This document shows, in pieces, positions 9,493-18,900 of a stretch of 24,264 nucleotides of DNA (position 1 is the first letter of the stretch; each line of letters begins with the position of its first letter). This DNA comes from a virus. The stretch is taken from the IMG/VR virus record IMGVR_UViG_3300042924_002106, positions 1 to 24,264 of that record. One strand, given 5' to 3'. The translations under genes and the position numbers were made by a program. The notes beneath the pieces were generated by a model. That model made no database searches. It was not told where the DNA came from and saw only the letters and a program-made list of their open reading frames with translations.

Positions 9493-12400
9493 CCGCTATT
9501 GCCAATGTAAGTTTAACAAACACATTTGATGAATGGAGAACTATTACCAATCAGTTGGTCTTTTTGGCCAATGAAGTTGAAGCAAATGGAAATCTTGTAA
9601 GAGTTCAATCTAACACTTCTGCTATCAGAGTTACCGCCAACATTGGTCGAGGCGATATCATTTATATAAGTGCGAATGTAAGTTATAACATTGCAGATCA
9701 ATCTAGAGCAAATCTAGCATCTGCTAATGTTGTTAATGCAGTTCACAATGTTCTTACAGTTGCTTTTGCTCAAGCAAACACATCATATAACCATGCCAAC
9801 GCTGCATTCTTTCAAGCTAATCAGGCTTTCTTAGAAGCAAACACTGCCGAAACATGGGCTGTAGCTGCTTTTAATCGCGGTAACAACGTATTTATACACG
9901 CAAACTCTTCATATAATCAAGCTAATCAAGCATTCTTTCAAGCTAATCAGGCTTTCTTAGAAGCAAACACTGCCGAAACATGGGCTGTAGCTGCTTTTAA
10001 TCGTGGTAATACCGTATTCACACACGCCAATTCTTCTTATAATCAAGCTAATCAGGCATTTTCACAAGCTAATGCGGCAAATGTTCTAGCATTTAACTCA
10101 GCGGCAGGAGCCAATGCTTGGGTAAATACGGTTTATGGTTTTACTAATACTTATACTAGAGCAGTAGGAACAGCAGGCAATACTTATGCAGAAACAACTG
10201 CCGCTGGTGCTAATGCCTATACTAGAGTAGTTGGTACAGCAGGCAACACTTATGCTGAAGCGACTGCCGCTGGTGCTAATGCCTATACTAGAGTAGTTGG
10301 TACAGCAGGCAACACTTATGCCATGACAATTGGAACGTCCTCTAATGCTTGGACAAATACTGTATTTGGATTATCAAATGCATATACACAAGCAGTAGGA
10401 ACAGCAGGCAATACTTATGCAGAAACAACTGCTGCTGGAGCAAATGCCTATACTAGAGTAGTTGGTACAGCAGGCAATAACTATACTATAACTGTTAGTG
10501 CGGCATCTAATGCTTGGACAAATACTGTATTTGGATTATCAAATGCATATACACAAGCAGTGGGCGCAGCAGGCAATACTTATGCTAGAGTGGTTGGTAC
10601 AGCAGGCAACACTTATGCACAAGTTATTGGTTTAGCATCAAATGTAATGTTAGGAGATGCCTTTTTCCAGGCAAATCAAGCTTTTGCGGTGGCAAATAAT
10701 GCGGCTGGAAATACTACAATCTTGATTGGCAGTGCCTTTGGTCAAGCCAATCAAGCATTTAATACTGCCAATACAGCGGCAGCAAATGCTTTAGGTGCCT
10801 TCTTAAGATCAAATATAACATTTACTCATGCTAATGCTGCCTTCTTCCAGGCAAATCAAGCCTTTGCTGTGGCTAATGCTGCACCAGCTAATGCTGCCTT
10901 CTTCCAGGCAAATCAAGCTTTCAATACTGCAAATACATCAGCAGCAAATGCTCTAGGCGCTTTCTCTAGATCAAATATAACATTTACTCATGCTAATGCT
11001 GCCTTCTTCCAGGCAAATCAAGCTTTTGTTGTGGCCAATACCGCAAATATCAGAGCAGAAGATGCCCACTCACGAATTGACACATTAGTTTTGACAAGCA
11101 ATAGTAACACCGCAATTGTTACTGATATTGCTTTGAGTGCATTTAATAAGGCAAATTTAGCAAACATAACTGCTGAAAATTCTTTTTTCCAAGCTAATCA
11201 AGCATTTTTCCAAGCTAATCAAGCGTTTGCGAAAGCCAATTCAACAACATATACATCAAATGTGGTAATTTCAGTAACAGATAATACAAATGCTGCGCTT
11301 AGAATTACACAAACAGGTACCGGTGATGTAATTAGAGTTGAAGACTCTGCTACCGATGCTACTCCTTTTGTAATAAATTCTTCTGGTTATGTTGGCATAG
11401 GTGCATCAAGTCCTTCAGTGGCGTTAGATGTTGAAGGAACAACAGTAGAATCATTTGTTGGTACTGGTAGTGTTTCTGGAAACGTTTTATCTGTAACAAT
11501 AGTGACATCGGGAACGCTCTCTGTTGGAGACTATATCACATTTGATAATTTTGGTCTGAAATTTGGTGCTTATATTAGAACATTCAGCACGGGTTCGGGT
11601 GGAACAGGAAATTATTTCTTAAGTGAATCTGGATCAGTATCGTCTAGTACCTTTAGATCGGCAGATTTGAGAGATAGAACGATAAGTATTACTAAGAATG
11701 ATTCCGTTATTCAGCCTGGCGAACCCATTGGTCTAATTCAGTTCAAATCGACAGATGCTTCAATCGACACGAAAGATGAAACAAGAGCGTTCTTAGGCGC
11801 TCAAGCGATATCACTCGATGGATCAGTTGATCTTATTTTAGGAACAGCAGTAGGAACAAACTCTGCATCCGAAAGACTTAGAATTACGAAAGATGGCGCT
11901 CTGTCATTTAACGGAGCAGCAGTGGGTGCGGCTGGCACAATTTTGAGATCGCAAGGCGCATCTTTGCCTATGATCTACGAAGCCGATAAGGCATACGATC
12001 AAGCTAACGCTGCCAATGTTCTAGCATTCAACTCTGCTGCTGGTGCTAATGCATGGGCTAATGTGATTGGTGTAAATGCAAATGCTTATGCAAACGTTGT
12101 CGGTCAAAGATCAAACAACTTTGCACTTTCTCTTGGTACACAATTTAATAGCATTAACACTTATGTTACATTAACAGGAACTGCTGTTAATGCTATTACT
12201 GGCTCAGCTTTTTTCCAGGCAAATCAAGCATTTGCTCAAGCTAACGCTGCCAATGTTCTAGCATTCAACTCTGCTGCTGGTGCTAATGCATGGGCTAATA
12301 CAATTGGTGTTAGATCAAACAACTTTGCACTTTCTCTTGGTACACAATTTAATAGTCTTAATACATATGTTTCATCAACAGGAACTGCTGTCAATGCTAT

Positions 12401-14702
12401 AAGTGGTGCAGCTTTCTTCCAGGCTAATCAAGCCTTCTTTACTGCAAATAATGCTTTACCTAAAACTGGCGGCACGATTAGTGGTGATTTGATCATTAGT
12501 GGCAACATTACTATTTCAGGCAACACGACATACACAAATACCCAGACTCTTCTGATTGGTGACAATATTTTTGTGTTGAATGCCGATCTGCCTTCAACTT
12601 CTGCGCCTTCAGAAAATGCTGGTATGACTGTCAATAGAGGTAATGCTGCTAATGCTGAAATTGTTTGGAATGAAACTGACGATAGTTGGACATTCAATAG
12701 CGGCACAGGAACATATCTAAACTTAGCATCAAACACAGATGTTTATACAATTGGTCTTGCATCAAATGCTTACGCAAATGTTATCGGCCAAAGATCAAAC
12801 AACTTTGCACTTTCTCTTGGTACACAATTTAATAGTCTTAATACATATGTTTCATCAACAGGAACTGCTGTCAATGCTATAAGTGGTGCAGCTTTCTTCC
12901 AGGCTAATCAAGCCTTCTTTGTTGCTAATACTTCTGGCGATGAAGCTGCTGGTGCATTCTTAAGAGCTAATGGCGCATTTAATCAAGCTAATCAGGCATT
13001 TGCGAAAGCCAACTCAACATCATTTACATCTAACGTAGTCATTTCTGTTGCAGATAGCACCAATGCAGCACTAAGAATTACACAGACTGGTACAGGCATT
13101 GCTCTGCTTGTTGAAGACAGCACGAATCCCGATAGTACCCCAACAGTCATCACGGACGCAGGACGGATCGTCACTGGCAGTGATACAGCTTACAGTGTGG
13201 ATAACACATATGGCGGCCAAATTACCCCGCGTATCCAGACCCACGGCACCACGACTGAGAGTGCGGCACTCGCTGCAACATTGTGGACGACCTCGGGCGC
13301 TGGTAGTCAGGCAGTTCTTTCCAAATCTCGCAGTGGAACAATCGGCACCAACACAATTGTGCAAAACAACGATGATCTTGGTGCCATTGTATTTGATGGC
13401 GATGATGGTTCCTTGTTCACTGTTGCTGCATCCATAGTTGGATCTGTTGATGGGACACCTGGAGCAAATAATATGCCAGGTAGACTCGTTTTCAGCACAA
13501 CCGCTAACGGCGCATCAGTCCCAACAGAACGTATGCGTATTACTGCTAATGGTAATATTGGCATTGGCACAACATCTCCATCAGCAAATCTTCATGTTGT
13601 TGGCAATGCAATAATTTCTACTGCTCTATCAGTAGGCACAATAAATGTTGCTCCAGCAATTGGTGCAGCATTTGATAAAGCAAACGCAGCTAACGTCTTA
13701 GCATTTACATCTGGTAATGAAGCTCAAGGTGCATTCTTGAGATCAAACGTTGCATGGCTTCATGCCAATGCGGCTTTTTTCCAGGCAAATCAAGCCTTCG
13801 CTGACGCTAATACTGCCGAAGCGTGGGCAGCAGGCGCTTTCTTAAGGGGTAACGTTGCTTTCAGTCAAGCTAACCAGGCATTTGCTGTTGCTAACACATC
13901 TGGCGCTGAAGCTGAAGGTGCCTTCTTAAGAAGTAACGTCACATTTGCTCATGCTAATGCTGCTTTCTTACAGGCTAATCAGGCTTTTGCGAAGGCTAAC
14001 GCTGCTAACGTACTTGCATATAACGCATCACTATCTACGGTTAAAGCCACAAATCTTGATGGTGGTGCTACAGGACAAATTGCTTATCAGACAGCAGCAG
14101 ATACTACAGGCTTCTTAAGTGCCGGCACGTATGGTAAAGTATTAAAATCTTCTGGATCAGGTGTTGCTCCTATTTGGGATACAGTTCCAACTTATGCAGA
14201 TAGTTATACTCTTTTCGGAACATCAGGTATTTCTGGAACTGCAACTGAAGTAAGTGGCTTAAATGCAACTTATGTGGAATATGCTGTGCCAACATGGGCA
14301 AGAAAAATTACAATCTTACTTAATCAACTTGCTCCTGATGGAACAGGAAATGATATTGGTATTAGACTGGGCGATTCAGGAGGCATTGAGACAACAGGAT
14401 ATGTTGCTGGTTCAGCAATATTGACTGGCGGTATAGGTAATTATCACGCAACATTTACTAATGGATTTTTCATTAACGCATATACTTATGGAATAACTTA
14501 TACAGGATCTATAGTTCTTACCAGAATGGGCGGTGAAACAACTTGGATATGTTCTGGTGTTTTGACTGATGATGGTACCGGCACTATGATGTTAATATCA
14601 GGAAGAAAAACTCTATCGGGCAATATTACTACGGTGAGAATCCTTGCTGAAGGTGGTACAACATTTGATATTTTAGGCGGTTTTTCAGTAGCATATGAAT
14701 AA
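9489..14702 (+). CDS. Long tail fibre 1, heptad/hendecad repeat protein
   Basis: 1737 residues. A short non-repeat head (about 1-85, starting MTAIANVSLTNTFDEWR) is the likely virion anchor. The shaft alternates heptad tracts (AFFQANQ-type; about 90-200, 395-590, 1390-1515), an 11-residue tract (VGTAGNTYAET-type; about 205-390) and mixed tracts. Three beta modules interrupt it: about 587-836 (with VGIGASSPS), 988-1080 (LPKTGGTISGDL, ISGN repeats) and 1176-1390 (with NIGIGTTSPSANLHV). The NLDGGATGQIAYQTAADTT segment near 1520 is a motif common just before fibre tips. A beta-rich tip fills about 1570-1737. No S74 peptidase/chaperone domain is visible at the C-terminus. Repeats and module order indicate a host-recognition fibre; the receptor is unknown. 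A chaperone-like gene follows 11 bases later. Confidence 0.87.
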   Translation: MTAIANVSLTNTFDEWRTITNQLVFLANEVEANGNLVRVQSNTSAIRVTANIGRGDIIYISANVSYNIADQSRANLASANVVNAVHNVLTVAFAQANTSYNHANAAFFQANQAFLEANTAETWAVAAFNRGNNVFIHANSSYNQANQAFFQANQAFLEANTAETWAVAAFNRGNTVFTHANSSYNQANQAFSQANAANVLAFNSAAGANAWVNTVYGFTNTYTRAVGTAGNTYAETTAAGANAYTRVVGTAGNTYAEATAAGANAYTRVVGTAGNTYAMTIGTSSNAWTNTVFGLSNAYTQAVGTAGNTYAETTAAGANAYTRVVGTAGNNYTITVSAASNAWTNTVFGLSNAYTQAVGAAGNTYARVVGTAGNTYAQVIGLASNVMLGDAFFQANQAFAVANNAAGNTTILIGSAFGQANQAFNTANTAAANALGAFLRSNITFTHANAAFFQANQAFAVANAAPANAAFFQANQAFNTANTSAANALGAFSRSNITFTHANAAFFQANQAFVVANTANIRAEDAHSRIDTLVLTSNSNTAIVTDIALSAFNKANLANITAENSFFQANQAFFQANQAFAKANSTTYTSNVVISVTDNTNAALRITQTGTGDVIRVEDSATDATPFVINSSGYVGIGASSPSVALDVEGTTVESFVGTGSVSGNVLSVTIVTSGTLSVGDYITFDNFGLKFGAYIRTFSTGSGGTGNYFLSESGSVSSSTFRSADLRDRTISITKNDSVIQPGEPIGLIQFKSTDASIDTKDETRAFLGAQAISLDGSVDLILGTAVGTNSASERLRITKDGALSFNGAAVGAAGTILRSQGASLPMIYEADKAYDQANAANVLAFNSAAGANAWANVIGVNANAYANVVGQRSNNFALSLGTQFNSINTYVTLTGTAVNAITGSAFFQANQAFAQANAANVLAFNSAAGANAWANTIGVRSNNFALSLGTQFNSLNTYVSSTGTAVNAISGAAFFQANQAFFTANNALPKTGGTISGDLIISGNITISGNTTYTNTQTLLIGDNIFVLNADLPSTSAPSENAGMTVNRGNAANAEIVWNETDDSWTFNSGTGTYLNLASNTDVYTIGLASNAYANVIGQRSNNFALSLGTQFNSLNTYVSSTGTAVNAISGAAFFQANQAFFVANTSGDEAAGAFLRANGAFNQANQAFAKANSTSFTSNVVISVADSTNAALRITQTGTGIALLVEDSTNPDSTPTVITDAGRIVTGSDTAYSVDNTYGGQITPRIQTHGTTTESAALAATLWTTSGAGSQAVLSKSRSGTIGTNTIVQNNDDLGAIVFDGDDGSLFTVAASIVGSVDGTPGANNMPGRLVFSTTANGASVPTERMRITANGNIGIGTTSPSANLHVVGNAIISTALSVGTINVAPAIGAAFDKANAANVLAFTSGNEAQGAFLRSNVAWLHANAAFFQANQAFADANTAEAWAAGAFLRGNVAFSQANQAFAVANTSGAEAEGAFLRSNVTFAHANAAFLQANQAFAKANAANVLAYNASLSTVKATNLDGGATGQIAYQTAADTTGFLSAGTYGKVLKSSGSGVAPIWDTVPTYADSYTLFGTSGISGTATEVSGLNATYVEYAVPTWARKITILLNQLAPDGTGNDIGIRLGDSGGIETTGYVAGSAILTGGIGNYHATFTNGFFINAYTYGITYTGSIVLTRMGGETTWICSGVLTDDGTGTMMLISGRKTLSGNITTVRILAEGGTTFDILGGFSVAYE
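9806..10057 (+). repeat. 126-bp tandem repeat, two copies (fibre 1 heptads)
   Basis: Copies at 9806-9931 and 9932-10057; the first 72 bases are identical and later differences are few. 126 bp is 42 residues, exactly six heptads, so gain or loss of a copy keeps both frame and coiled-coil register. Confidence 0.9.
10201..10332 (+). repeat. 66-bp tandem repeat, two copies (fibre 1 hendecads)
   Basis: Two copies (10201-10266 and 10267-10332), identical over the first 55 bases. 66 bp is 22 residues, or two 11-residue repeats (AGANAYTRVVG + TAGNTYAExxA). A further partial relative lies near 10432-10490. A nearly identical segment of about 56 bp at 10341 recurs at 10506, 165 bp (five hendecads) away. 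Confidence 0.9.
12312..12440 (+). repeat. 129-bp perfect direct repeat, left copy
   Basis: Identical to 12792-12920, 480 bp downstream (160 codons, in frame). It encodes RSNNFALSLGTQF through SGAAFFQANQAFF. The two copies flank the LPKTGG beta module of fibre 1, so recombination between them would remove the module cleanly. Confidence 0.93.
12792..12920 (+). repeat. 129-bp perfect direct repeat, right copy
   Basis: Right partner of the copy at 12312-12440. The base before the left copy and the bases after each copy differ, so the identity has sharp limits, as expected after a recent duplication or gene conversion. Confidence 0.93.
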
Positions 14703-14707
14703 AAGGA
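14703..14707 (+). promoter_or_regulatory. Ribosome binding site for chaperone-like gene 1
   Basis: AAGGA directly after the fibre 1 stop and six bases before ATG 14714. The equivalent gene after fibre 2 has the same arrangement. Confidence 0.6.
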
Positions 14708-14713
14708 AAAAAT

Positions 14714-14944
14714 ATGGAAGATCAAGATAAAATAAATTATGAAAATAATTTAAATAAAGTACGCAATCGTAGAAATTTTTTGTTAAGCGAAAGCGATCTA
14801 TACGTTCTTTCTGATAGATGGGATTGGTATACTCAAGATCAAAAAGATGCCTGGAAAAAATATCGTCAAGATTTAAGAGATATGCCTGAAACTTTTTCTA
14901 AAAATCCAAGTTGGCCTCCAACTTGGCCAACAAAACCGGAATAA
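14714..14944 (+). CDS. Tail-fibre assembly chaperone-like protein 1 (Phage_tail_APC type)
   Basis: 76 residues. The core reads SESDLYVLSDRW, then a YT..QK.A...YRQDLRDMPETF block, and ends in a Trp/Pro-rich tail (WPPTWPTKP). The LP/S-DRW, YRQxLRDxPET and WPxxP pattern is that of small phage tail-assembly chaperone-like proteins placed directly after fibre genes. It is paralogous to the 98-residue product of 21737-22033 but lacks that protein's first 30 or so residues. It probably helps fold, trimerise or attach fibre 1, inferred from family and position. It could instead be a minor fibre-associated component. Confidence 0.75.
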   Translation: MEDQDKINYENNLNKVRNRRNFLLSESDLYVLSDRWDWYTQDQKDAWKKYRQDLRDMPETFSKNPSWPPTWPTKPE

Positions 14945-14947
14945 CAA

Positions 14948-15286
14948 ATGGCAACTTTTGAAGAACTCTATATTGATCAAGGCACAGACTACTCTAAGAA
15001 GATAGTTCTTAGAGACGAGTCAACAAACTCATTGATCAATGTGTCGGGCTATACTGTTCGCAGTCAAATGCGTAGATCATTCTATTCAACGAATGCTTCC
15101 GCAAATATCACTTGCACGATAACAGATGGAGCAAATGGAGAGATTACACTTTCACTTACTCCAAATGTTACATCAAACATTAAAGCTGGTAGATATATCT
15201 ATGATGTTGAAACTGTAGATGCTAACAACATTACTACTCGTATTCGTGAAGGTATCATCAACATTTATCCAGAGATCACACGATAA
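14948..15286 (+). CDS. Ig-like/BppU-N-like structural protein, function unknown
   Basis: 112 residues, beta-rich. Recognisable segments are LYIDQGTDYSKKIVLRDE (about 7-24), LINVSGYTVRSQMRRS (about 29-44), a GEITLSLTPNVTSNI strand pair and RYIYDVETVD (about 82-91). The order 'input, SGYTV, NGxITLSL, AGRYxYDVE' resembles the N-terminal domain of BppU-type baseplate proteins, and similar small proteins occur in T4-like aquatic phages. The stop overlaps the PAAR start (TAATG at 15284-15288), suggesting coupled expression with the spike tip. A baseplate or spike accessory role is inferred. The Shine-Dalgarno is weak. Confidence 0.6.
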   Translation: MATFEELYIDQGTDYSKKIVLRDESTNSLINVSGYTVRSQMRRSFYSTNASANITCTITDGANGEITLSLTPNVTSNIKAGRYIYDVETVDANNITTRIREGIINIYPEITR

Positions 15287-15609
15287 TGCCAGGCGCACAT
15301 AGAGATACAGATAGCAGATTTTGTGGAGCAAAGACTAAAGCTGGTGGGCAAGGAACTGTAAGAGTAAACGGTCTTCTTTGGGCAGTAGAAGGCGATGTTG
15401 ACACTCACTGCGATCAAGGATCATTAAGTGCAGTTTATGGCGCACTAAACGTTCGCATCGAAGGGAAACTCGTTATTTGTGCAATGGGAGACATGGCTGC
15501 TCCAGATAAGCTAGGTTGCTTCATCAAACATCCAACAGGTGCTACAAATCCAAAAGGACATTCAAACGATGTGATCGTATACGGAGGAGCTGCTGGCGGC
15601 GGTTCATGA
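15286..15609 (+). CDS. gp5.4: PAAR-type spike tip protein (T4 gp5.4-like)
   Basis: 107 residues; T4 gp5.4 has about 97. PAAR proteins form a small metal-stabilised cone that caps the gp5 tail spike and pierces the outer membrane. The sequence has the PAAR layout: an N-terminal MPGAHRDTDS, then VNGLLWAVEGDVDTHC (about 28-42), NVRIEGKLVICAMGDMA (about 55-71), GCFIKHPTG (about 77-85) and a NDVIVYGG end. His41, Cys42, Cys78 and His82 are candidates for the metal site; which of them bind is not shown by sequence alone. The gene sits between the two fibres and overlaps its downstream neighbour (ATGA at 15606). A Gly-rich end (GGAAGGGS) closes the protein. Confidence 0.83.
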   Translation: MPGAHRDTDSRFCGAKTKAGGQGTVRVNGLLWAVEGDVDTHCDQGSLSAVYGALNVRIEGKLVICAMGDMAAPDKLGCFIKHPTGATNPKGHSNDVIVYGGAAGGGS

Positions 15610-15941
15610 CTTGGTATTTCAATGAGATTGTTCGCTCAGGCAACTCACAGGCAAGAATCAAGAACTATTATCCAGACACAGGGTTAATAGTTCTTTATGA
15701 TATAAAGGGAGTCATAGAAGCTGGCTCAACCATTGTTGGTGATGAATCTGGAACAACAACAACTTTAACGAATTTTGTTATTGCAAGAGAGTTTGATTTA
15801 GGATATGAACCAGATTATTGGGACTATATACTAGAGAATGGAATTTATGACGATAGTGGCGACTTCATTGCCCTTGATGCTCACTTCACAGGCAAACCAA
15901 GTCAAGATTATCAGACAACTTATTGGATTGTATTAGGTTAA
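15606..15941 (+). CDS. Small beta-rich structural protein, function unknown
   Basis: 111 residues. I chose ATG 15606, which overlaps the PAAR stop as ATGA. An upstream in-frame ATG at 15516 would add 30 Lys/Arg/Cys-rich residues that are only the PAAR gene read in another frame. Residues about 8-58 (ARIKNYYPDTGLIVLYDIKG, then GSTIVGDESGTTTTL) look like the small beta module found in gp8 and gp14. The C-terminal half is acidic and aromatic (GYEPDYWDYILENGIYDD). Its stop overlaps the fibre 2 start (TAATG). Tight linkage to PAAR and fibre 2 suggests a spike or fibre attachment role; this is inference. Confidence 0.62.
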   Translation: MTWYFNEIVRSGNSQARIKNYYPDTGLIVLYDIKGVIEAGSTIVGDESGTTTTLTNFVIAREFDLGYEPDYWDYILENGIYDDSGDFIALDAHFTGKPSQDYQTTYWIVLG

Positions 15942-18900
15942 TGGCAGTAGCAATTTCAAATTTAACGGCTTATTGGGCAACATCAGCCAGCAGTGTGAAT
16001 ACTGCTATCAAAATGAATGCCAATGATGTTGTATCAGCGGCAAATTCTAAGTTACTAGATTTACAAGTCAATGATGTTTCTAAGTTTGTTGTATTTAAAA
16101 GCGGAAACACTGTTGCAAACGGAATTATAGTAGCAAATTCGTTTGTTACATCTGGCGGAATAAATCTCATCTCTGCTATTCAAACTATCAATGTTGGCAG
16201 TGGTGATATCGGTCCTGCCTTCTTTCAAGCCAATCAAGCGTTTTCTCAAGCTAATCAGGCTTTTGCTGCCGCCAACTCATCTTCTCCTCAATCAATTGGC
16301 GATGCGTTTGGTCAAGCCAACCTTGCGTTTGCCAAAGCCAATGCAGCTAATGTTCTAGCATTTAACACAGGTGCAGGCGCTAATGCATGGACTAATACTG
16401 TTTATGGCTTTATCAACACATACACTCAAACCGTAGGTACCGCTGGTAATGCTTATGCGAGAGAAGTTGGCACAGCAGGTAATGTTTATGCGAGAACAGT
16501 CGGTACAGCAGGTAACGTTTATGCAAGAGAAGTTGGCACTGCTGGAAATACATATACTCAGACTGTCGGCGCTGCATCAAATAGCTATGCAGACTCTCTA
16601 TTTGCATCATCAGGCGGATCAGCAGGACAAGCATTTAATAAAGCTAACACTGCCAACATTACAGCCGATCAAGCATTTAATAGAGCTAACGCAGCCAACG
16701 TTCTAGCTTTTAACTCTGCCGCAGGGGCTAATGCATGGACTAATACTGTTTATGGATTCATCAATACATATACTCAAACAGTTGGTACTGCTGGAAATAC
16801 TTATGCTCAGAGCGTTGGTGCAGCATCTAATCTACTAGTTGGTGCTGCTTTCTTTCAAGCTAATCAAGCCTTTGCTGTTGCTAATACTTCTGGCGCTGAA
16901 GCTGAAGGTGCCTTCTTCCAAGCTAATCAAGCATTTAATACTGCCAATACAGCGGCAGCAAACGCTTTAGGTGCGTTTACAAGATCAAATGTTGCATGGT
17001 TTCATGCTAATGCTGCCTTCTTCCAGGCAAATCAAGCTTTTGCTGAAGCCAACACTGCTGAAACATCAGCTTCGGCAGCATTCAATAAAGCTAATTCCGC
17101 CAATGTTCTAGCGTTCAATAGTGCTGCTGGTGCTAACGCATGGACCAATGCTGTTTATGGATTTACTAATACTTACATACAAACAGTAGGTGCTGCATCT
17201 AATCTATTAGTTGGCGCTGCTTACTCTCAAGCCAATCAAGCGTTCAACACCGCAAATACAGCGGCAGCAAACGCTCTAGGCGCTTTCTCTAGATCAAATA
17301 TAACATTTACTCATGCCAATGCTGCTTTCTCACAAGCTAATCAAGCTTTTGCTGTTGCTAATACTGCTGGCGCTGAAGCTGAAGGTGCCTTCTTCCAAGC
17401 TAACCAGGCTTTTGCACTAGCCAATGCTGCTAACGTTCTTGCGTTCAATGCTTTGCCAAAAACTGGCGGCACTATAACTGGTAATGTTTCTATAGTTGGA
17501 AATCTTTTCATATCAGGCAATAGTCAGTTTCAAAATGTAACTACATTGTCTATTGGTGATCCACTAATCTATCTGGCCGCAAATAACTATTCTTCTGATA
17601 TTGTAGATATCGGTTTTATTGCAAATTATGTAAACTCCACTGGTTCTAATGTTCATACGGGTCTATATCGTGAACATGAAAACAAGATGTATTACTTGTT
17701 CCAAGGATACGATAAAGAACCTGTTGATAATCATATTGGAGCGTTATCTAACAATATGACATTGGCTGTTCTTAACGCAGATTTGATCACATCAAATCTT
17801 GTATTAGGCGGCATAAACGCTATATCTTGGATATCAGGAGCATTTACAAGAGCTAACACTGCCAATATTACGGCCGATCAAGCATTTAATAGAGCTAACG
17901 CAGCCAACGTTCTAGCATTCAATAGTGCCGCTGGCGCCAATGCTTGGGTTAATACAGTTTATGGATTTACTAATACTTACATACAAACAGTTGGTACTGC
18001 ATCTAATGTCTGGTCTAACACAATCGGTGTATATGCAAATGCTTATGCAAACGTTATTGGAACAAGATCAAATAACTATGCTCTATCTATTGTTGGTCCA
18101 GCATTCAATCAGGCCAATTCTGCTAATGTTCTAGCATTCAATAGTGCTGCTGGCGCCAATGCTTGGGTTAACACAGTATATGGATTTACTAACACATATA
18201 CACAAACAGTAGGTGCAGCAAGTAATTCACTGGCGGTAGCGGCATTCTCTCAAGCTAATCAAGCTTTTGCACAAGCAAACACATCTTCTCCACAAACAGT
18301 TGCAGATGCTTTTGGACAAGCCAATCAAGCTTTTGCTCAAGCCAATGCTGCTAACGTTCTAGCATTTAACAGTGCTGCTGGTGCTAATGCGTGGGCTAAT
18401 ACAATTGGTGTAAATGCCAATGCTTACGCAAATGTTATTGGAACAAGATCAAATAACTATGCTCTATCTATTGTTGGTCCAGCTTTTAATAAAGCTAATG
18501 ACGCTAATGTTTTAGCATTTAACTCTGCCGCTGGTGCTAACGCATGGACTAACACTGTTTATGGATTTATCAACACTTATACACAAACTATAGGTGCATC
18601 ATCTAATGCATGGACTAACACTGTTTATGGACTAAGTAATACGTTTACACATACTATTGGCGGCGCAGCTTTTGGTCAAGCCAACTTAGCTTTTGCTAGA
18701 GCCAATGGTAGTTTTAATCAGGCTAATCAAGCTTTTGCTTTAGCCAATGCCGCTAATGTTTTAGCATTTAATGCTTTACCTAAAACTGGTGGAACTGTTA
18801 CAGGCGATCTTATTCTAACAGGCACCACTATTCTAATTAACAATTCGGCTGGCGCTGGTGGCACAGATGAAGGCGGTGAAATAAAACTTGCAAATCCTAC

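Noticed and set aside
9889-9896. TATAAATA late-promoter octamer on the - strand
   Set aside because: It lies inside fibre 1 with no - strand gene downstream; the parallel position in the second 126-bp copy has lost it, so it is not conserved.
13099-13437. 112-codon + strand open frame overlapping fibre 1
   Set aside because: It exists because the GC-rich imported module has few stop codons in other frames; the fibre frame there encodes a recognisable beta module.
15516-15605. Upstream start for the 111-residue gene
   Set aside because: The extra 30 residues are basic and Cys-rich, lie inside the PAAR gene and read as its out-of-frame shadow; ATG 15606 forms a typical ATGA overlap.
16433-16597. 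Regular 33-bp repeats resembling a CRISPR array
   Set aside because: The units are contiguous without unique spacers, keep the reading frame and encode an 11-residue protein repeat inside fibre 2.
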